DNA of 64,000 nt from Phragmites australis (lineage: Eukaryota; Streptophyta; Magnoliopsida; Poales; Poaceae), in assembly GCF_958298935.1 (NCBI RefSeq), contig NC_084929.1, positions 36,459,501-36,523,500 on the forward strand. The letters are read 5' to 3'. Under the pieces are notes generated by a model, which made no database searches, had not been told where the DNA came from, and worked only from the letters and a program-made list of their open reading frames with translations. Both the position numbers and the translations under genes were made by a program. Positions 42,000 through 55,257 of the stretch are shown here, piece after piece. Position 1 is the first letter of the stretch. Every line of letters starts with the position of its first letter.

Positions 42000-44930
42000 A
42001 AACGCCGGTTGTGCCCTTTATAGAGGAGAGCACATCTGACATACAAGTACATCGGGAGTGATGACATCACCCAGAGAGCTCCGCAAGTAATTCCGTAGCT
42101 GCATCTCTAGTGTTTTTTGTTTTAGTCATGCGACATCTTAAGTATCCCTCTCTTACCCAGATCTCCCTAATGAGGCCATCGATTCACGGGTTAAATTCCT
42201 ATTAAAATAACGATCCACTCCAATTAAAATAAAAGCAATCTTTATTTTATTCTAATTAACAAATGGATTAATCTAAGATTAAGCTATGTTATCACATGCA
42301 ACAATACTACAATCATAACTAAACATAATTATCGGATCATCTAACTCGACTCTATTTAATAAAAGACTAAGTCTAATTCTAGGTTTAAGCCGCAATACAA
42401 AATAATTACCAAACGAGAAAATTAAACAAACTCCAAAAATTACAAGAATTGGCTGGAAGATAGATTATGATTTTACAAGAATATCGACGAAAGAATCGTC
42501 AAAATCAGAGTTAAAACGAAGGAGTTATGGACACCGGAAAATTTGTCAGAAAAATAATCCTGAAAATAGAAAAAGAGCACTGTTTCGTGAACTCGATCCA
42601 CAAGGCTGTGAACCGGTGGAAGAATTGTAAAGGGGGTCCATGGTGCACCGAGCCATGGACTTGGTTTGTGGCTTTTGTGGATCGGGACTAGTGTATAGGG
42701 GCAGTCCACCGCGGACCCGAGTGGTGGACCGGCCAGTGGGGCCCACATGACAGAGAGAGAAGGGGGCGGCCAAAGGGATAAGGTCGGCCGGGCTCTGGGC
42801 GTGCGGCTGGCTCACAGAGAAAAAGAGAGGGAGGGGCGCCAGTGGGAGAGGGACGCGGCGCCGAAGAGAGGGAGACGCCGGCCGGGAGAGGAGGCTCGGC
42901 CACAGCTTAGAGCCGGGCGGGAGGTGGAGTGGCTGGCCGGGGCGGGGCGGGGCGGCGCGCCGGAGGGGATGAGGTGGCCAGAAGGTTAGAGAAGAAGGAG
43001 GGAGCCGGAGGAAGAGCTCGGCGATGGGGATTCCAATCGAGCTCGTCGGCGGTTGGAAGCGCGAAGGACGCACATGAACGAGAGCATGCGCGAGAGGAGC
43101 TGTGCGACGGGGGCGGCGCGGCACTCGCGAGAGAGAGGATGGGATGGAGCGGAGGCTTGGTAAAGGGTTGGCCGCGGCGCAACGGTGCGGCAGCACGGCT
43201 CATGCGGCTAAGTGTGTGAGCGGGTGGTGGCTTGAGGAAGATGGCCAGAGGGGCTTGCGGCGGCGCACATGCAGAGTCGGCTGGCGGCAAATGCGGCTGA
43301 GCGACGCGTTGTGTGAGCCGATGGCGCACACGACGCGACGGTGCACAACGTGGCTGCACAACAACGGTGGTGCACACAGTGGCACGGCGTGCGGGAGGCA
43401 CAACGGAGCAGCGGCGCAGCCGAGCGGCGCAAGGGTACGGTGCGAGCTGGCTGACCGGGCCAGCCTAACGGCGCAGCGGCCTTGGCCGAGCAGCACTACA
43501 GTGAGGGAAGGGCGAAGCGATGGCTAGTGCGGGACGGTGGCATGACATTTGCATGAATGACGCAAAGGTTAGGACAGTGGAGTGAGCAGAGGAGGGGAGT
43601 GAGCTCACCGTGGTGGACGATGCGAGCACGCGGCACGGTGGAATGCGGCACGCGGACGACGTGTGGGAAGGGAGCAGCATGGCGTGGGTGACTGAGCAAC
43701 ACAGAGGAGCAGCGGCGTGGGGGACGCACGACCAAGGGGTTGACCGGCGCGCATGACGACCGAGCAGTGGCGCAGACCAGTGCTGCCACCTGTGATGCTT
43801 GTGTGTATGTATGGTGGAGGTTTGCCTTGCAGGTGAAGGAAGGGAGGTGTTGGCCGGTGATAAGATCAGTGGGAGGGTGTGAACACGGGAGAGAAGTGGC
43901 GGCGGTTGATCTTTGTTGCTGTTGCTATACCGAGAGAGCAAAAGAGAGAGAGGACTTTTGTGGCATGGTGAACACAGAGAGAGAGAGAGAGCTCAGAGGG
44001 CTGATGGTGGCCGGTGCATATGAGAGAGAAAGAGAGAGAGAGGACTTTTGTGGCATGGTGAACACAGAGAGAGAGAGAGAGAGCTCAGAGGGAGAGAGAG
44101 CACAGAGGGATGGGAGAGTTAAAATATCCGAGAGAGAGAAATGAGAGAGAGAGAGCATTTGAATGTTGATTTCAATTGATGTGTTGAATTTGAGATGTAT
44201 TTATAATGATTCAAATGAAGGTGTTCGAATTTGGAATAGAATGTGTGATGATTCGATGAATGTTTTTGGATTCGAAATGGATTTATAGCAATTCAAGTTG
44301 AGTAGCTTGAATTGAATTGGATTGGCATGAATTGACAAGATATTGGAACAAGAATTTGAATTATGACATTCAAATTTGAACCAAGATTCGAATCGATTTG
44401 AATTGAATTTGTGAAGCGATTGAACTGAAAGATTTGGATTATACTCGAATGATTAGAATTGCATTCAAATATGAAATTGACGAAGATATGATGAATCTGG
44501 ATTTGAGATATTTGTGATTAAATTCAAATAGGAGTTTTTGAATTTAGTTTGATTCAAAAAGAATATTTGAGTTGGATTGGAAGATCAATTTCCTCGGATT
44601 GATTTAGATTAGGAAATTGTCGAAAGGAGCTAGAACAGATTCGAATTGAGAAGCATTCAATTCTAATCACCACGCAAAGAACCATAAGAACTAATAAACC
44701 AAAATGCATATGATCAATTCATTGCAACGATTAATTTAGAAACTAATTTGGTGCTTTCTGGAATACTTAGCCAGAATAATATATTTGAATACACACATAC
44801 AAGTATATACATATTCAAATATATATATCTTCTCGATTTTATACTGGTTTAATAATTAGAAAAAGTTTTAATTTGGAGCGAATTTGCTATATTTTTATAT
44901 GCTAAAATTCAGGGTGTTACAGGCAGAGGG
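42000..44930. other. Unclassified repeat-derived DNA with GC-rich core and GA microsatellites
   Basis: No supported gene. The GC-rich part (42550-43900) has long open frames on both strands made of Arg/Ala/Pro codons without family resemblance. A segment at 42476-42541 (GAAAGAATCGTCAAAATC ... GGAGTTATGG) recurs at 47005-47060. The right edge ...GGGTGTTACA at 44929 abuts sequence that reads like more of the antisense ORF (EASKRTRGTLVTGGF), suggesting an LTR-type insertion that split the relic. Confidence 0.45.
43945..44160. repeat. GA-rich microsatellite with a duplicated 40-bp unit
   Basis: Runs of GAGAGA surround two copies of GGACTTTTGTGGCATGGTGA (near 43950 and 44041), so this is both a simple repeat and a short tandem duplication. 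Confidence 0.8.
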
Positions 44931-47887
44931 CTCTGCTTTCGTGGAAGCATCCAAACGCACTCGTGGGACACTGGTCACAGGCGGTTTCATAAGGACATGG
45001 CTCATGCTTACCCCTCCGCCCACGTGGTATGCTTCTTGGTTAGGCTTAGGTGCTTTGGTTTATCTTTTCTTTCTTGACTCCGTAATCTGTTGCTGCTACA
45101 GGTCCTTAAATCCCCTATAGACCCCGGTTGCAATTCTTCCGGTGTCTCAGTAAGATGCTCTAGCCTCCTAGCCTCCAGTAGCTCCAATGTAAGGCCCCAA
45201 TCCCAGGATCTCATGTGCCTTCTATATCAGTTCCTGGATTAAGTAGCTGATACGCCCAGTATAACAGTTGTAGTATCACAGTAAAATTTTGTACATAAGT
45301 ATTAAGGTTACAAAGTACAAAAGGCTACAACCCAACAGTAATAATACAAATCTGGCCGAATGGCCAAGAAAAGCACAGTGGAAAGCAAAGACCCAAGCCA
45401 CAAGCAGCTAGGGTGCGAACGCGATTTCTGTGACTACTCTTCATCCTCGCCTTCGCCTCCGGCATTGGCAGCATCTGCTTTTTTATTTGAATGATAGCAA
45501 GAGTGAGTACGGAAGATACTCAGCAAGCCATATACTATTTCAAGGTGTTGATAGATGCATAAATGGGTAATTCAAGGATAAGACTTTACGGTTTAATTTT
45601 AAGCGCAAAGCGGTTTATGTAGGTACTCAATTGTATCATTTATTATTGATTTTAAAGCCACTTCAAATGGTTTAAAACCAGGTAACAAGCTTTATTTGGG
45701 GAGTTTTGGTCCTGGGAGGCGCTACACCTCACTCCGTAATCCCTATTACCACATCTGCCTCTAGTACCACATGACTTCTGACGGATTGAGCCAGGAACCT
45801 CATCACACGGACGTTTAGTCCACACACTCACTCATCAAGACACACGCACCCGGAGTCTATTCAAGCGTGACCATGCCTTCGCATATCTATGACCATGGAC
45901 ATGGCTATTCGAATAGATTTATACTCTGCAGAGATTGTACAACTTTACCCATACGATATGCTCAGCCTCCATTCGTTGCAGGCGGAGGAGCGAATCATAC
46001 CGAGACCCTGCAAACACCTTTCATGCTGGACTTTTCTACGAGGCACCCCAAGTACCAGAGACCATGTTCAGAATATAAGATTGGCTATGACGTCTCTTGA
46101 AATATTCAACAGAGTGCCAGATGGACACTTGGCTTCTCGCTGCTCCCCAGCCTCCTAGTATGATGCTCAATTCAATTTGGTGAAAGAAAAGTCAAGTTCT
46201 ATCCATTCATGACATATGGTTGTATGGGGGTGGCTAAGCATGACAGCGCAAGACTCGATCCTTAAGTGGTCAGGACATATATCTTCTGGCAATGAACACC
46301 ACAGAGCTGACTTAAGCCCCTAAAAGCATCCTCATCCGGAGTACTACTCCAGCTGCCTCCGCCAAACAGTTTTCACACATTTTTACACATCACCATCCAC
46401 ATCCCACACGATATTAAGGATTTCACAACCATAACGGAATTCACAACCATCAAGGATTCATGGTATAATTGTTCATGGATAACAGTAAATCTTGTCTCCA
46501 AGGAGAGGTGTTTTAAAAGCAACGTCTCCAAGGAGACGTATTCCATCCTAAGCATGCTAGATATCAAGGCGTCGCCCATTATTAATATATTTAACAATAG
46601 GTATTCCTAGGGCGATATGTATTCTGGATGATGCCATGTAAGGCATGATAGTGTTAATAGGATTAACTACTATAAGTAGTTTGAAGAAAACGCAATATAT
46701 AGCACACGAGATAATAAGTCCGGTTTTAGTTGATCATGTAGGTTTTTGAAAACATAGGTTCAATATGATCAAGGAGATAGGACTTACCTTCTCCGAAGTT
46801 CTCTTCAGAGTCTTGGTTATAGTCAGGATCCTCCTCGTCTCTGATGCTTCCTGCGCAGCACTCGCAGAACTCTAGTTGCTCTGCAATTGCAACTACGATC
46901 AATAATGGCTACACTAGAGAATAATTAATTAACACCAAATGAAAACCATATAAGTCATAATGGCTATCACAATGTGACAAATGAGTAGATCTCGATTTTA
47001 GATAAATTTTGGTGAAAGAATCGTCAAAATTGGAGCCAGAACGGAAAAGTTATGGCTCCTGGAAGATTTAATCTAAATTAAATTGAAAAATACAAAAATT
47101 CACTATTCATGAGTGGGACCACATGAAAAGTAACCCCCCGGGTCACATGATCAGTAACCCACTGGGACTAGATGGGCCCAGATTGGGCTGGGTACGAGCC
47201 TAGATGGGTTGGGCTGGGCTTGGGCTGCATTGTATCAGGCTGCATAGTGTCAGCCCGCTCGGGTTGGGTTGGGTGGTTTAGCGGGCTACGGGAGCTAGGT
47301 CGACCCACGGACTCATGGCCATTGGTAGCTGGGTCGGCCTGGCAGGCCAGCCAGCCACTAGGCCGAGTCATGGTCCAATCGGCCAGGTGGAGCCACGACC
47401 GGCTTGCCTAGGCTTCCTAGCGCTTGGATGGTGGCCTGGTTATGCGCGCGCGGACGCGCAGGGAGGCCAAGAGGGAGAACGGCTCGACGATGAGGAATAG
47501 TAGTGGAGCTGCGCCGGAGTGCTCACCGGTGATGCGTTCCGGCCAAAGATTGACGACGATGAGTGGACGCCGGGATACTACATGGCACGGCGGATTCAAA
47601 GGGGAACTCATCAACGGCGGCTAGCAACGGAAGCACTACCAGACGACAGCCGGAGGAGCGCACAGCGGTGCGAGATGAATCAGCAACACCTCCCCTACAC
47701 TGGGAGGTGCCAACCTGCAAGGGAAAGGGCCTAGCGCCTCTAGGCACCACAGCATGATGGTCGGGCCATATTACAGAGCAGAAGCATGTCGGCGGCGAGG
47801 GCAAGCACGGCGACGGAGACAGCCACACGGCGGCGCGCGATGATAAGCTAAGAGGGAGCTCTGGGGATGCTTACACGCTATCTAGAC
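44931..47887. other. Repeat-derived non-coding DNA between the Tat relic and the CRM-like element
   Basis: No supported gene. A short piece at 44925-45060 may be a tail of the antisense ORF. TGTAAGGCCCCAATCCCAGG at 45188 looks like the start of an LTR or leader of a non-autonomous grass element. 47000-47887 is GC-rich with GGGCTGGGCTTGGGC runs and resembles the leader at 42470-43500. Individual elements could not be delimited. Confidence 0.4.
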
Positions 47888-48800
47888 TGATGAGGACATC
47901 ACTCCCTCGGATACATACAATGATCCTCCATTGAACTTTCAAGGTCCAATCACAAGGGCTCGCGCACGACAATTAAATTTAGAGGTGAGCTCGTTCCTAA
48001 GCAACTCTTTATATAATTTTGAGAATAGATTACTACCTAATGATTATGTGTTGCTTAGGAATCATGGAGAGGACAAGGAGACACATAGAGGAAGGCTTGG
48101 AGGCGTGGAGGAGCAGCTAGGACGTCCAACAACAGCAGGAGGTCTAGTCCAACTCGAGTCCGAATCAGCCTCGACCTCCAGGACCAGCGAGCAGTAAAAC
48201 GGACGCCCAGGACGCATCCGGACTCCGTTTTCGACGATTCACATATGGTTGGAAAGATAATTTCATAAGGAAACCAATGGCGTTGGTTTGAGGTCCAAAT
48301 TCCTTCTGAGTCAACGGGAAACGTCGAAACAAGTCAGCGTCCAGAATCTGTCCCGGTGCTGCGTCACCGTTTTTGGTCCGTTGGGCCATGTATCGTGTTG
48401 GAGTCCATTAGAGACGCGTCCAGGGGTCCTTGGCCGACCCTAATCCTTTATATACAGTAGCCACCACCCTAATTAGGGTTAGATTTTGCTTAGATTATTC
48501 TGTCAAGAACAGTTTCGCCGTTTCGTCGGTTTGTGAGACCCCAACTCGTGAGATTAATCATTCATCTGCAATTTGGTTGCATTCTTCTTTGTTCTTGCTT
48601 GTGTTCTTCGATTCACAGGCAAGGATTTTAGCCTTCTTGGCGAGGTCAACCGTGCAACACCGGTTGATAACCAGAGGAGACGTGGTGTTGCGATTGCGGG
48701 GTTTCGGATCGTGTTGTTCGGAAGCCGGATCGACTTGTGTCTCGTTTCCACCAAATCGAGAGTTACCAGAACCTTTCGGAAGATCGGGAACCCTTGTTCA
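47888..48800 (+). repeat. 5' LTR of the CRM-like element
   Basis: 913 bp, TGATGAGGACATC...CTTGTTCA. The first 629 bp match 54629-55257 at a constant offset of 6741 with very few differences. Confidence 0.85.
48449..48454 (+). promoter_or_regulatory. TATA box of the CRM-like LTR
   Basis: CCTTTATATACAG at about 560 bp into the LTR, followed by a start-like CCACCACCC region. Probable retroelement promoter. Confidence 0.65.
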
Positions 48801-48807
48801 TATTAAG

Positions 48808-48820
48808 TGGTATTCAGAGC
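48808..48820 (+). other. Primer binding site (initiator tRNA-Met type)
   Basis: TGGTATTCAGAGC, seven bases after the LTR. The canonical site is TGGTATCAGAGC, so one extra T is present. Confidence 0.8.
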
Positions 48821-49952
48821 TTCAGGTATACCGTCAGGTTCATATCTACCCTTAGTTTTGAGTGTTTTCGCCTTCGTTCCATAGTCCACTGCCATATCGT
48901 TTTTTTTTCCTGTCCTACAACCCTTCCGCGCCTTTAGCTTTTGCATATTTCAGTTTCAGAGTTCGTCGTGTTGAGTTTGTGTCCTGGTCAAGGTCTTGTT
49001 GCTGGTTAGGTCGTGTTAGAGTCCAGTTCGTGTGTTTTTCCCCACCGTTTCCATCAAACCCTAGCCTCCGTCGCATATTTTCCCCACTTTCTTCCCGTTT
49101 TGTCCTCTAATTCGGAGTCGTTTCTCAAATCGGGCATAACTTTCGCGTACGAACTCCGTTTTCAGAAAAGTCACAGAGTTTTTCGCATCGAAATGGCGTT
49201 TCGGATCCGTTCGTCCCCGGCTTTGCCGGGTTCGGCGAAATCAGAATTCCCGAATTCGCCTCCGAAGTTTGAGTTTTCAATTTCCAAATATTTTTCTCAT
49301 TTTCCGGCTGAACTTCAGAAAATTCTACAGGCCATGTCTTTCACTTGTTTAAGCTCAAATTTTCTGTGGTTCCCTCTTGTGTGCTCCTAAGTGAAAAAAA
49401 AATATCAAAAAAATAAAAATAAAAAGTCGAATTTTCCCAAAAAAACAACGACAGCCAAAAAAATAGAAAAAAGAGAGGGGCAAAAGAGGAACAATATCTA
49501 GAGGAGCACATAGAGAAGGGCAAAGTGAGCTGTGTTAGCGTGTGCTGTTTAGTTCTTTGTTTCTGTTGCTCTTGCTATCCATCATACTTGTTTCTCCACC
49601 TTGTTTATCACACATACTTGGTACTTGCAACACTTTAGGCCAGCAACGAGAACAAGTACTTGGGACTATAATTCAGCATTACTATCTGTTTCTGATTTGT
49701 GTTCCACATATACATATTTGTTCTCTTTGTGTGCCTTCCAAGCTCCACAGATTCTTCTGGACAGCACTGGTTTGCATCCCTGCAATCGCTCGTACGCCTT
49801 CCAGGTATCCTTTGCTTTGCTGGTAAGAACCCTGGTAAGAGCTTGGTAAGGTGTCTACCTTTGCTGATCTTGATTGAGAGGCACCACTCCACCTTTGTAG
49901 TACGATTATTAGGGATAACCTTCACTGTTTGTTGTTGTGTTTTTTTTCCACA
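48821..49952 (+). other. Untranslated leader of the CRM-like element
   Basis: About 1.1 kb of T-rich sequence without a conserved open frame between the primer site and the gag ATG. Confidence 0.6.
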
Positions 49953-52900
49953 ATGTCAGTTGAAGGAGATAAAACGCCAAAGGACTTCAAGGAGTGTGTC
50001 AGCCAAGAGCAGCTACAAGCTGTTGTAGACAATGCTCAGAAGGAGATGAAGGAGACAGTCATCAAGGCTGTCACTGAAGCGATAATTGAGATGAAACTCG
50101 CAAACGCGGTTGAGCGGGTGGACAAACGGTTATCTGAGCTCACCGACAGGGTAAATGCGTTGGAAAACCGTCCTGTGCACAATGAAGATGTGAATGGAAG
50201 CAACACCGGTGATGAGTTGTATGATGACGATGTTAATGTTGATCCAGCGGCGACATTGCAAAACAGATTACGGCGTCGTCTTCGCACTAACACCACAGGT
50301 ATGGGTGGCGTTCCACATCACCACCACCATCGAGGTATGTATAATCGAGCTCCTGAAGATCCTTATGCTAAGGTTAAATTTACTATACCTTCTTTTTCGG
50401 GACATTATGATGCTGAGGGATATCTTGATTGGGAGATGACAGTAGAGCAAAAATTTAGTGCCCACCAAGTACCTGAACAACATAGAGTTAGACAAGCCAC
50501 TAGTGAGTTTAAAGATTTTGCTATTATTTGGTGGACTGGTTTAGCTGCAGATGGTGCCACACCTCGTACATGGGAAGAGCTTAAGGTTGCTATGCGTGAT
50601 AGATTTGTTCCCCCATCTTATCATAAAGACCTGCGTAAGAAATTGATGCGCTTAGAATAGGGAGATAAATCTGTGCAGGATTATTATGGTGAGCTTCAAA
50701 AGGGCTTGATGCGTTGTGGCATAGTAGAGGGAAACGAAGATTCTATTTGTCGATTTTATTCGGGTTTGAGACATGAAATCCAGGATATTATTGATTATAA
50801 AGAATTTAACAATGTCAACCAGTTGTTTCAGTTTGCTATGCTTGCAGAGAAGGAGTTGCAGGGGCGTGAGCAGCAGGGCAAGTACAAGGCCAGCACCACA
50901 TACACGCCGCGCACAGGACCATCCTTTGGGTTGTCCAAACCATCCACTTATAGGGCTCCCTCACCAGCGAGCAAGCAACAAGCAGCTACGGCTCCAAATC
51001 CGGTCACTACACGACCTTCAGGCTCAGGTAAAAATTCTGTTTTGCAGGGACCTTCCAAGAGTGCTTCCTCTGTTGCATCAACGGGACGCACCTCTGGCAT
51101 TCAGTGCCGTCGCTGCCATGGATTCGGTCATGTGCAGAAGGATTGCCCAAGTCAGTGGGCATACATTGCAACGGAAGATGGGTACATCAGCGCCTCTGAC
51201 ATTGAGGAAGAAGAAGAAGAAGAACCAGTTGTTGAGGAGAGCAACGAAATCTTGGGCAGTGATGACACAGCGACCTATAGGAGCATCATTGTGCAGCGGG
51301 CGCTTAGCACAAAGGTACAACAACCAGAGAAGCTGCAACGCCATAACTTGTTCCAGATTTTCTTCGTCATCCAAAATCGGCGAGCACGTGTCATCATCGA
51401 TGGAGGTAGTTGTAATAATTTGGTGAGTTCAGATTTGGTCAAGAAGCTTGGCTTGACCACACGCCAACACCCCCATCCATATAACCTTCAGTGGTTTAAT
51501 GATGCTGGAAAAGCTAAGGTAACACAAACTTGCAGAGTTTCTTTTTCCATTGGTTCCTATGCTGATTATGTTGACTGTGATGTGGTACCTATGGAAGCTT
51601 GCTCACTTTTATTGGGTCGACCTTGGGAATTTGATAATGATGCTATACACCATGGTAGAAGTAATACATATACTTTTATGCATAAAGGAAAGAAAATTAC
51701 TTTGGTTCCTATGACCCCTGCTGAAATTGTACAAGCTGATAAAGAACGAGCTGCTAATTTCCGTGATACTAAATCTGAAAATCAGCAAGTTGCTAATTCT
51801 CTTTACCCACCTAAAAAGGATAAGTCTGCATCTAGTTCTAAGGTAGAGGGCATAAAATTGAAGGGTGGTGTTATGCTTGCACTAAAAAGTGACCTTGCTG
51901 AAATTTCTAATAATGATATTTGCTACACCTTGGTTTGCAAACGAGTTTTGTATTCGCTTGATGATGTTATTAGTTCGATACCTCCTGCTGCCACTAACCT
52001 TTTGCAGGAGTATGAGAATGTTTTCCCAGCTGAGATACCCCCGGGACTGCCACCTATGAGAGGGATAGAGCATCAAATCGATTTGATCCCGGGAGCAACA
52101 TTGCCAAATCGTGCTGCGTATCGAGCCAATCCCGAGGAGACTAAGGAAATTCAGCGGCAAGTCCAAGAGCTTTTGGACCGCGGGTATGTACGTGAGAGCC
52201 TTAGTCCTTGTGCTGTTCCTGTGATTTTGGTTCCTAAGAAAGATGGTACTTGGCGTATGTGTGTTGATTGTAGAGCCATCAATAACATTACTATTCGATA
52301 TCGCCATCCTATTCTTAGACTTGATGATATGCTTGATGAGTTGTGTGGCTCTGTAATTTTTACAAAGATCGACTTGCGTAGTGGTTACCACCAAATTAGA
52401 ATGAAACTTGGAGATGAATGAAAAACAGCTTTCAAAACTAAATTCGGATTATATGAGTGGTTAGTAATGCCTTTTGGTTTAACTAATGCACCTAGCACTT
52501 TCATGCGTTTGATGAATGAGGTTTTAAGAGCTTTTATTGGATGATTTGTGGTGGTTTACTTTGATGATATATTGATTTATAGCAAGTCTTTGGATGAACA
52601 TATGGATCACTTACGTGCTGTTTTTAATGCTTTACGTGATGCACGTTTATTTGGTAACCTTGAGAAGTGCATCTTTTGCACGGATCGAGTCTCTTTTCTT
52701 GGCTATGTTATTACTCCACAGGGAATTGAGGTGGATGAGATGAAAATTGAAGCCATAAAGAGTTGGCCGGTGCCCCAAACCATCAAACAGGTGAGAAGTT
52801 TTCTTGGACTTGCAGGTTTTTATCGTCGTTTCGTGAAGGATTTCAGCGCCATTGCTGCCCCCTTACACGAGTTGACAAAGAAAGGTGTGGTGTTCCATTG

Positions 52901-54938
52901 GGGTAAGACACAAGAGGAGTCCTTTGACACTTTGAAGGATAAGCTTACGCACGCGCCATTGCTGCAACTTCCAAATTTTGGTAAGACCTTTGAGCTAGAA
53001 TGTGATGCTAGTGGAGTTGGCATTGGAGGTGTTTTGATGCAAGAAGGTAAGCCCGTTGCATACTTTAGCGAAAAATTGCATGGCCCTGTTCTTAATTACT
53101 CTACGTATGATAAGGAATTGTATGCACTTGTACGTTCTTTAGAGACGTGGCGTCATTATTTGTGGCCTAAAGAATTTGTTATACATTCAGATCATGAATC
53201 GCTTAAGTATCTTCGTTCTCAACATAATCTGAATCGTAGACATGCTAAGTGGGTTGAATTTATTGAATCTTTTCCTTATGTTATCAAACACAAGAAAGGG
53301 AAGGATAATATAATTGCTGATGCTTTGTCTAGACGATATGCTTTGTTGTCCCAACTTGATTATAGAATTTTTGGACTTGACTCAATAAAAGAACAATATG
53401 TGCTTGATCCTGATTTTAAAGATGTATTGCTGAACTGTAAAGAGGAACGTACGTGGAACAAGTTTGTGATCAATGATGGATTTGTGTTTAGAGCTAACCG
53501 TCTATGCATTCCAGTTGGTTCCGTTCGTCTTTTGTTGTTGCAGGAAGCACATGGAGGAGGATTGATGGGACATTTTGGTGCTAAGAAGACGGAGGATATG
53601 TTGGCCACACATTTCTTTTGGCCAAAGATGAGGAGAGATGTTGAGCGGTTCGTGGCACGCTGTACCACATGTCAAAAGGCTAAGTCTCGCTTGAATCCAC
53701 ATGGTTTGTATATGCCTCTTCCTGTTCCTTCTATTCCTTGGGCAGATATTTCGATAGACTTTGTTTTGGGATTGCCTAGGACTAAGAGGGGGAGGGATAG
53801 TATTTTTGTTGTTGTGGATCGTTTTTCTAAGATGGCACATTTTATACCTTGTCATAAAAGTGATGATGCCATTTATCTTGCTGACCTCTTTTTCAAAGAG
53901 ATTGTTCGCTTGCATGGTATGCCTTCTACTATTGTTTCAGATCGCGACGCTAAATTTTTGAGTCACTTTTGGCGCACTCTATAGAATAAGTTGGGTACAA
54001 AACTATTGTTTTCTACTACTTGCCACCCACAAACTGATGGCCAAACGGAGGTAGTGAACCGCACTTTGGGTACCATGTTGAGAGCTATTTCGAAGAAAAA
54101 TTTAAAGGTGTGGGAAGAATGTTTGCCCCACGTGGAGTTTGATTATAATCGGGCAACACATTCTACCACCAAGGTAAGTCCTTTTCAGGTAGTGTATGGT
54201 TTTACCCCTCGCGCTCCTATTGATCTTTTGCCTTTACCTACCACTGAAAGAATAAATAGTGATGCTAGTGCACGTGCTGATTTTATTCATAAGTTGCATG
54301 AAACAACTAAAATAAATATCGAAAAGATGAATGAAAAGTATAGAATTGCTGGTAGTGAAGGTAGGAAAGAAGTCAAACTTGAACCGGGTGATTTAGTGTG
54401 GTTACATTTAAGAAAAGATAGGTTTTCAGAGCTGCGTAAGTCTAAATTAATGCCAAGAGCTGCTGGTCCTTATAAGATAATTGAGAAAATAAATGATAAT
54501 GCATATAAACTTGAGTTGCCACCAGAGTTCGGGGTTAGTCCTTCTTTTAACATTGCAGATTTGAAACCTTACTTGGGAGCCGATGATGAGCTTGAGTCGA
54601 GGACGACTCCAATTCAAGAGGGGGAGGATGATGAGGACATCACTCCCTCGGATACATACAATGATCCTTCATTGAACTTTCAAGGTCCAATCACAAGGGC
54701 TCGCGCACGACAATTAAATTTAGAGGTGAGCTCGTTCCTAAGCAACTCTTTATATAATTTTGAGAATAGATTACTACCTAATGATTATGTGTTGCTTAGG
54801 AATCATGGAGAAGACAAGGAGACACATAGAGGAAGGCTTGGAGGCGTGGAGGAGCAGCTAGGACGTCCAACAACAGCAGGAGGTCTAGTCCAACTCGAGT
54901 CCGAATCAGCCTCGACCTCCAGGACCAGCGAGCAGTAA
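49953..54938 (+). pseudogene. CRM-like gag-pol polyprotein with four nonsense codons
   Basis: A single frame of 1662 codons including the final stop, with no frameshift, from MSVEGDKTPKDF to the stop at 54936-54938. Order: coiled-coil gag N-terminus; gag core (50380-50860); zinc knuckle CRRCHGFGHVQKDC at codon 385; protease VIIDGGSCNNL near 51390; reverse transcriptase with FTKIDLRSGYHQI and YFDD (52557); RNase H with [13 protein letters not shown] (about 53000); integrase with HHCC zinc motif (53560-53690) and the DDE triad in [16 protein letters not shown] and GQTEVVNRTL; then a C-terminal region overlapping the LTR. In-frame stops: TAG 50658, TGA 52419, TGA 52542, TAG 53982. Each can arise by one transition from a Gln, Trp or Arg codon, so the damage looks like decay of methylated DNA. 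Confidence 0.9.
54616..54628 (+). other. Polypurine tract of the CRM-like element
   Basis: AAGAGGGGGAGGA directly before the 3' LTR. It lies inside the pol reading frame (encoding part of QEGEDDED). Confidence 0.8.
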
Positions 54939-55257
54939 AACGGACGCCCAGGACGCATCCTGACTCCGTTTTCGACGATTCACATATGGTTGGAAAGATA
55001 ATTTCATAAGGAAACCAATGGCGTTAGTTTGAGGTCCAAATTCCTTCTGAGTCAACGGGAAACGTCGAAACAAGTCAGCGTCCAGAATCTGTCCCGGTGC
55101 TGCGTCACCGTTTTTGGTCCGTTGGGCCATGTATCGTGTTGGAGTCCATTAGAGACGCGTCCAGGGGTCCTTGGCCGACCCTAATCCTTTATATACAGTA
55201 GCCACCACCCTAATTAGGGTTAGGTTTTGCTTAGATTATTCTGTCAAGAACAGTTTC
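54629..55257 (+). repeat. Truncated 3' LTR of the CRM-like element
   Basis: 629 bp matching the first 69% of the 5' LTR, ending abruptly at GTCAAGAACAGTTTC, where sequence of another element begins. The first 310 bp encode the pol C-terminus. Confidence 0.9.

Larger units (their letters stand above)
47888..55257 (+). mobile_element. CRM-like Ty3/gypsy chromovirus, 3' LTR truncated
   Basis: 5' LTR 47888-48800, initiator-Met primer site 48808, one gag-pol frame 49953-54938, polypurine tract 54616-54628, 3' LTR from 54629 cut short at 55257. The gag (YAKVKFTIPSFSG, TSEFKDFAIIWW) and a pol C-terminus that runs 310 bp into the 3' LTR and contains GPITRARARQLNLEV resemble centromeric CRM/CRR elements. 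Clade assignment is by remembered similarity. The element is disabled by four nonsense codons. Confidence 0.8.

Noticed and set aside
42546..43941. GC-rich long open frames on both strands as host genes
   Set aside because: Composition-driven Arg/Ala/Pro reading frames on opposite strands, no domain resemblance, in repeat-derived DNA.
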